Positions 62,982 through 64,000 of a DNA stretch of 64,000 nt are shown piece by piece. Made by a program: the position numbers and the translations under genes. The notes under the pieces were generated by a model. That model did no database searches and was not told the DNA's origin. It worked only from the letters and a program-made list of their open reading frames with translations. The number at the start of each line of letters is the position of its first letter. Position 1 is the first letter of the stretch. Origin of the DNA: CBFIDA01 sp965661085 (GTDB lineage Bacteria; Pseudomonadota; Gammaproteobacteria; Comchoanobacterales; Comchoanobacteraceae); assembly GCA_965661085.1 (NCBI GenBank), contig CBFIDA010000007.1:1-64000 (forward strand), given 5' to 3'.

Positions 62982-64000
62982 ATGCAGTTTTTCAACTGGA
63001 ATCTTTTGAACAGACTTCTGGCCATCATCAATCCCATCCCATATACCTTGTATGCCATGGCTTATGGCATGGGGTTGGCGTCACCGAATGCTTTATTTGA
63101 GCCCGAAACATGGCACTTGGCATCCTTTGCCGGCATAGAAAGAGGTTTGCTGTACAGTGTGCCGCAATATGCCATCATCATGTGCATCAGTGCTGCTGTG
63201 CTGCCCAGCACGGTTTCTGGTTTCAAACAGTTGCTGCGCCAACGAGACCATGGCAACGCAGTTTTGAAGTTGAGCATGTATGTCTTGTGTGCTTTGTCGG
63301 CCGCCATCATTGCCGGGACGATTGCATGGTCGGCTACAGCGCCACACACCTTGATCGAGTTGATGTTTGCCATGGTTTCGACCTTCAGTTTTGTGGTCTT
63401 CAGTTTTCTCACAAGGTTTCTTGGCAGCAAGCGCATCTTTGAACTGGTGGCGCAACTGGTGAAGGGTCAGCATATCGAGCAGCTCAAGATACGGGCACAG
63501 TTGCTTGCTGTGCCTGCAGATACAGACGACGAAGTGCGTCTTTTTAGAAAATATCGCATGTTGCATCGTATTGGTTTGATGTTGGCGGTCAATACCGTGT
63601 TTACTTGGCCAATCTTTGCAGCCCAAGGTTACCATTTTCTTGAGCTGATGGGGACTTCTGGTCATCCGATCGCCACGCAGTTTTTTGCCTATGCTTTGTC
63701 AATTTCCAGTTGGATGTTTTATGCCGCCAGTGCTTACCATGCACCAGCATTGCTGGATGTGTATTTGCGCGACACATGCATGTGTCATCCGCACCAGGGG
63801 CTATCGCTTGCTTTGTTGAAAAATGTTTTTCCAAAGGTTTGTCTGTTGTTTGGATTTTATCTGGCATCCTACTCCCTGCACGGTTTGGCCCAGTATACGG
63901 TCGATGCGCATCTGCTTGATGCTTTGGGCGCACAACATCTCACTGTGGCATCGTTTTGGATCCTACAAGCACATTTCAATACCAGCATCACCTCAGCTGG
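62982..64000 (+). CDS. Polytopic membrane protein, unknown (cut by window end)
   Basis: From ATG 62982 with GGGGC upstream, 339 codons run open to the window edge. About eight hydrophobic spans are visible, for example PYTLYAMAYGMGLA, YAIIMCISAAVLP, YVLCALSAAIIAGTIAW and LMLAVNTVFTWPIFAA. A cytoplasmic loop of about 50 residues with charged residues (RFLGSKRIFELVAQLVKGQ) separates the two halves. There is no signal for a known transporter family. The C-terminus is missing, so family assignment must wait for the adjacent sequence. Confidence 0.7.
   Translation, partial: MQFFNWNLLNRLLAIINPIPYTLYAMAYGMGLASPNALFEPETWHLASFAGIERGLLYSVPQYAIIMCISAAVLPSTVSGFKQLLRQRDHGNAVLKLSMYVLCALSAAIIAGTIAWSATAPHTLIELMFAMVSTFSFVVFSFLTRFLGSKRIFELVAQLVKGQHIEQLKIRAQLLAVPADTDDEVRLFRKYRMLHRIGLMLAVNTVFTWPIFAAQGYHFLELMGTSGHPIATQFFAYALSISSWMFYAASAYHAPALLDVYLRDTCMCHPHQGLSLALLKNVFPKVCLLFGFYLASYSLHGLAQYTVDAHLLDALGAQHLTVASFWILQAHFNTSITSA

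Overview
The window looks like chromosome of a gammaproteobacterium with moderate GC content, most likely from a host-associated or intracellular lineage near Legionellales/Coxiella. The pointers are a 23S-5S rRNA junction and a 5S of gammaproteobacterial type, and the blocks smpB/ratA/ratB/bamE, hda-DUF2066, bolA-grxD and metG-rnfB. There are also two tandem MFS carriers resembling the Legionella/Coxiella Pht group and a small protein resembling the Coxiella CBU_0585 family. This placement is inference from gene content, because no database search was possible. Several decayed genes (in-frame stops, frameshifts) sit among intact housekeeping genes, which fits a genome undergoing reduction.

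Layout. 1-0.65 kb: 3' end of 23S rRNA, 5S rRNA and a terminator. 0.9-3.9 kb: an orphan 507-residue protein, tRNA-Thr(UGU), a short-chain dehydrogenase broken by an in-frame stop, and a CDF metal transporter. 3.9-9 kb: a peptide ABC importer (two permeases on the minus strand, binding protein divergent), without its ATPase. 9-12.1 kb: priA, grpE and tRNA-Thr(CGU). 12.5-17.5 kb: a possibly frameshifted membrane protein, lpxB, tmRNA, smpB, ratA, ratB and bamE. 17.9-25.4 kb: a CPBP-type membrane protease, a CHCC zinc-finger protein, two Pht-like carriers, nadK and recN. 25.6-33.7 kb: a gene remnant, fur, and a minus-strand series hemE, aromatic amino acid permease, uvrA, lipoprotein and Bcr/CflA efflux pump. 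34.1-38.9 kb: aldehyde dehydrogenase, a cytoplasmic histidine kinase with an AraC-type response regulator, and lexA with a coupled small membrane peptide. 39-50 kb: metK, queH, an EamA exporter, nth, rnfB, metG, a secreted protein, mrp, dcd, ihfB, hda and a DUF2066 protein. 50.4-56.9 kb: an unknown membrane protein of about 718 residues, dusA, wrbA, a family 25 glycosyltransferase, a small exported peptide and ttcA. 57-64 kb: bolA, grxD, a CBU_0585-like protein, a giant flavin/iron-sulfur oxidoreductase, a repeat-containing small protein, a frameshifted gene, and a polytopic membrane protein cut by the window end.

Functions that work together are trans-translation (tmRNA with SmpB), iron-sulfur and redox handling (BolA, CGFS glutaredoxin, Mrp, RnfB-like ferredoxin, Nth, TtcA, GltD/PyrK fusion), DNA repair (UvrA, RecN, PriA, Nth, LexA), and uptake of amino acids and peptides (Yej-type importer, Pht-like carriers, aromatic permease). 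The last group is what a nutrient scavenger living in host cells would need.

The least explained parts are the 718-residue membrane protein with its strong promoter but unclear start, several small genes of under 65 codons with good expression signals, a family of GCATGC-centred inverted repeats between genes, and the unusual tmRNA tag.
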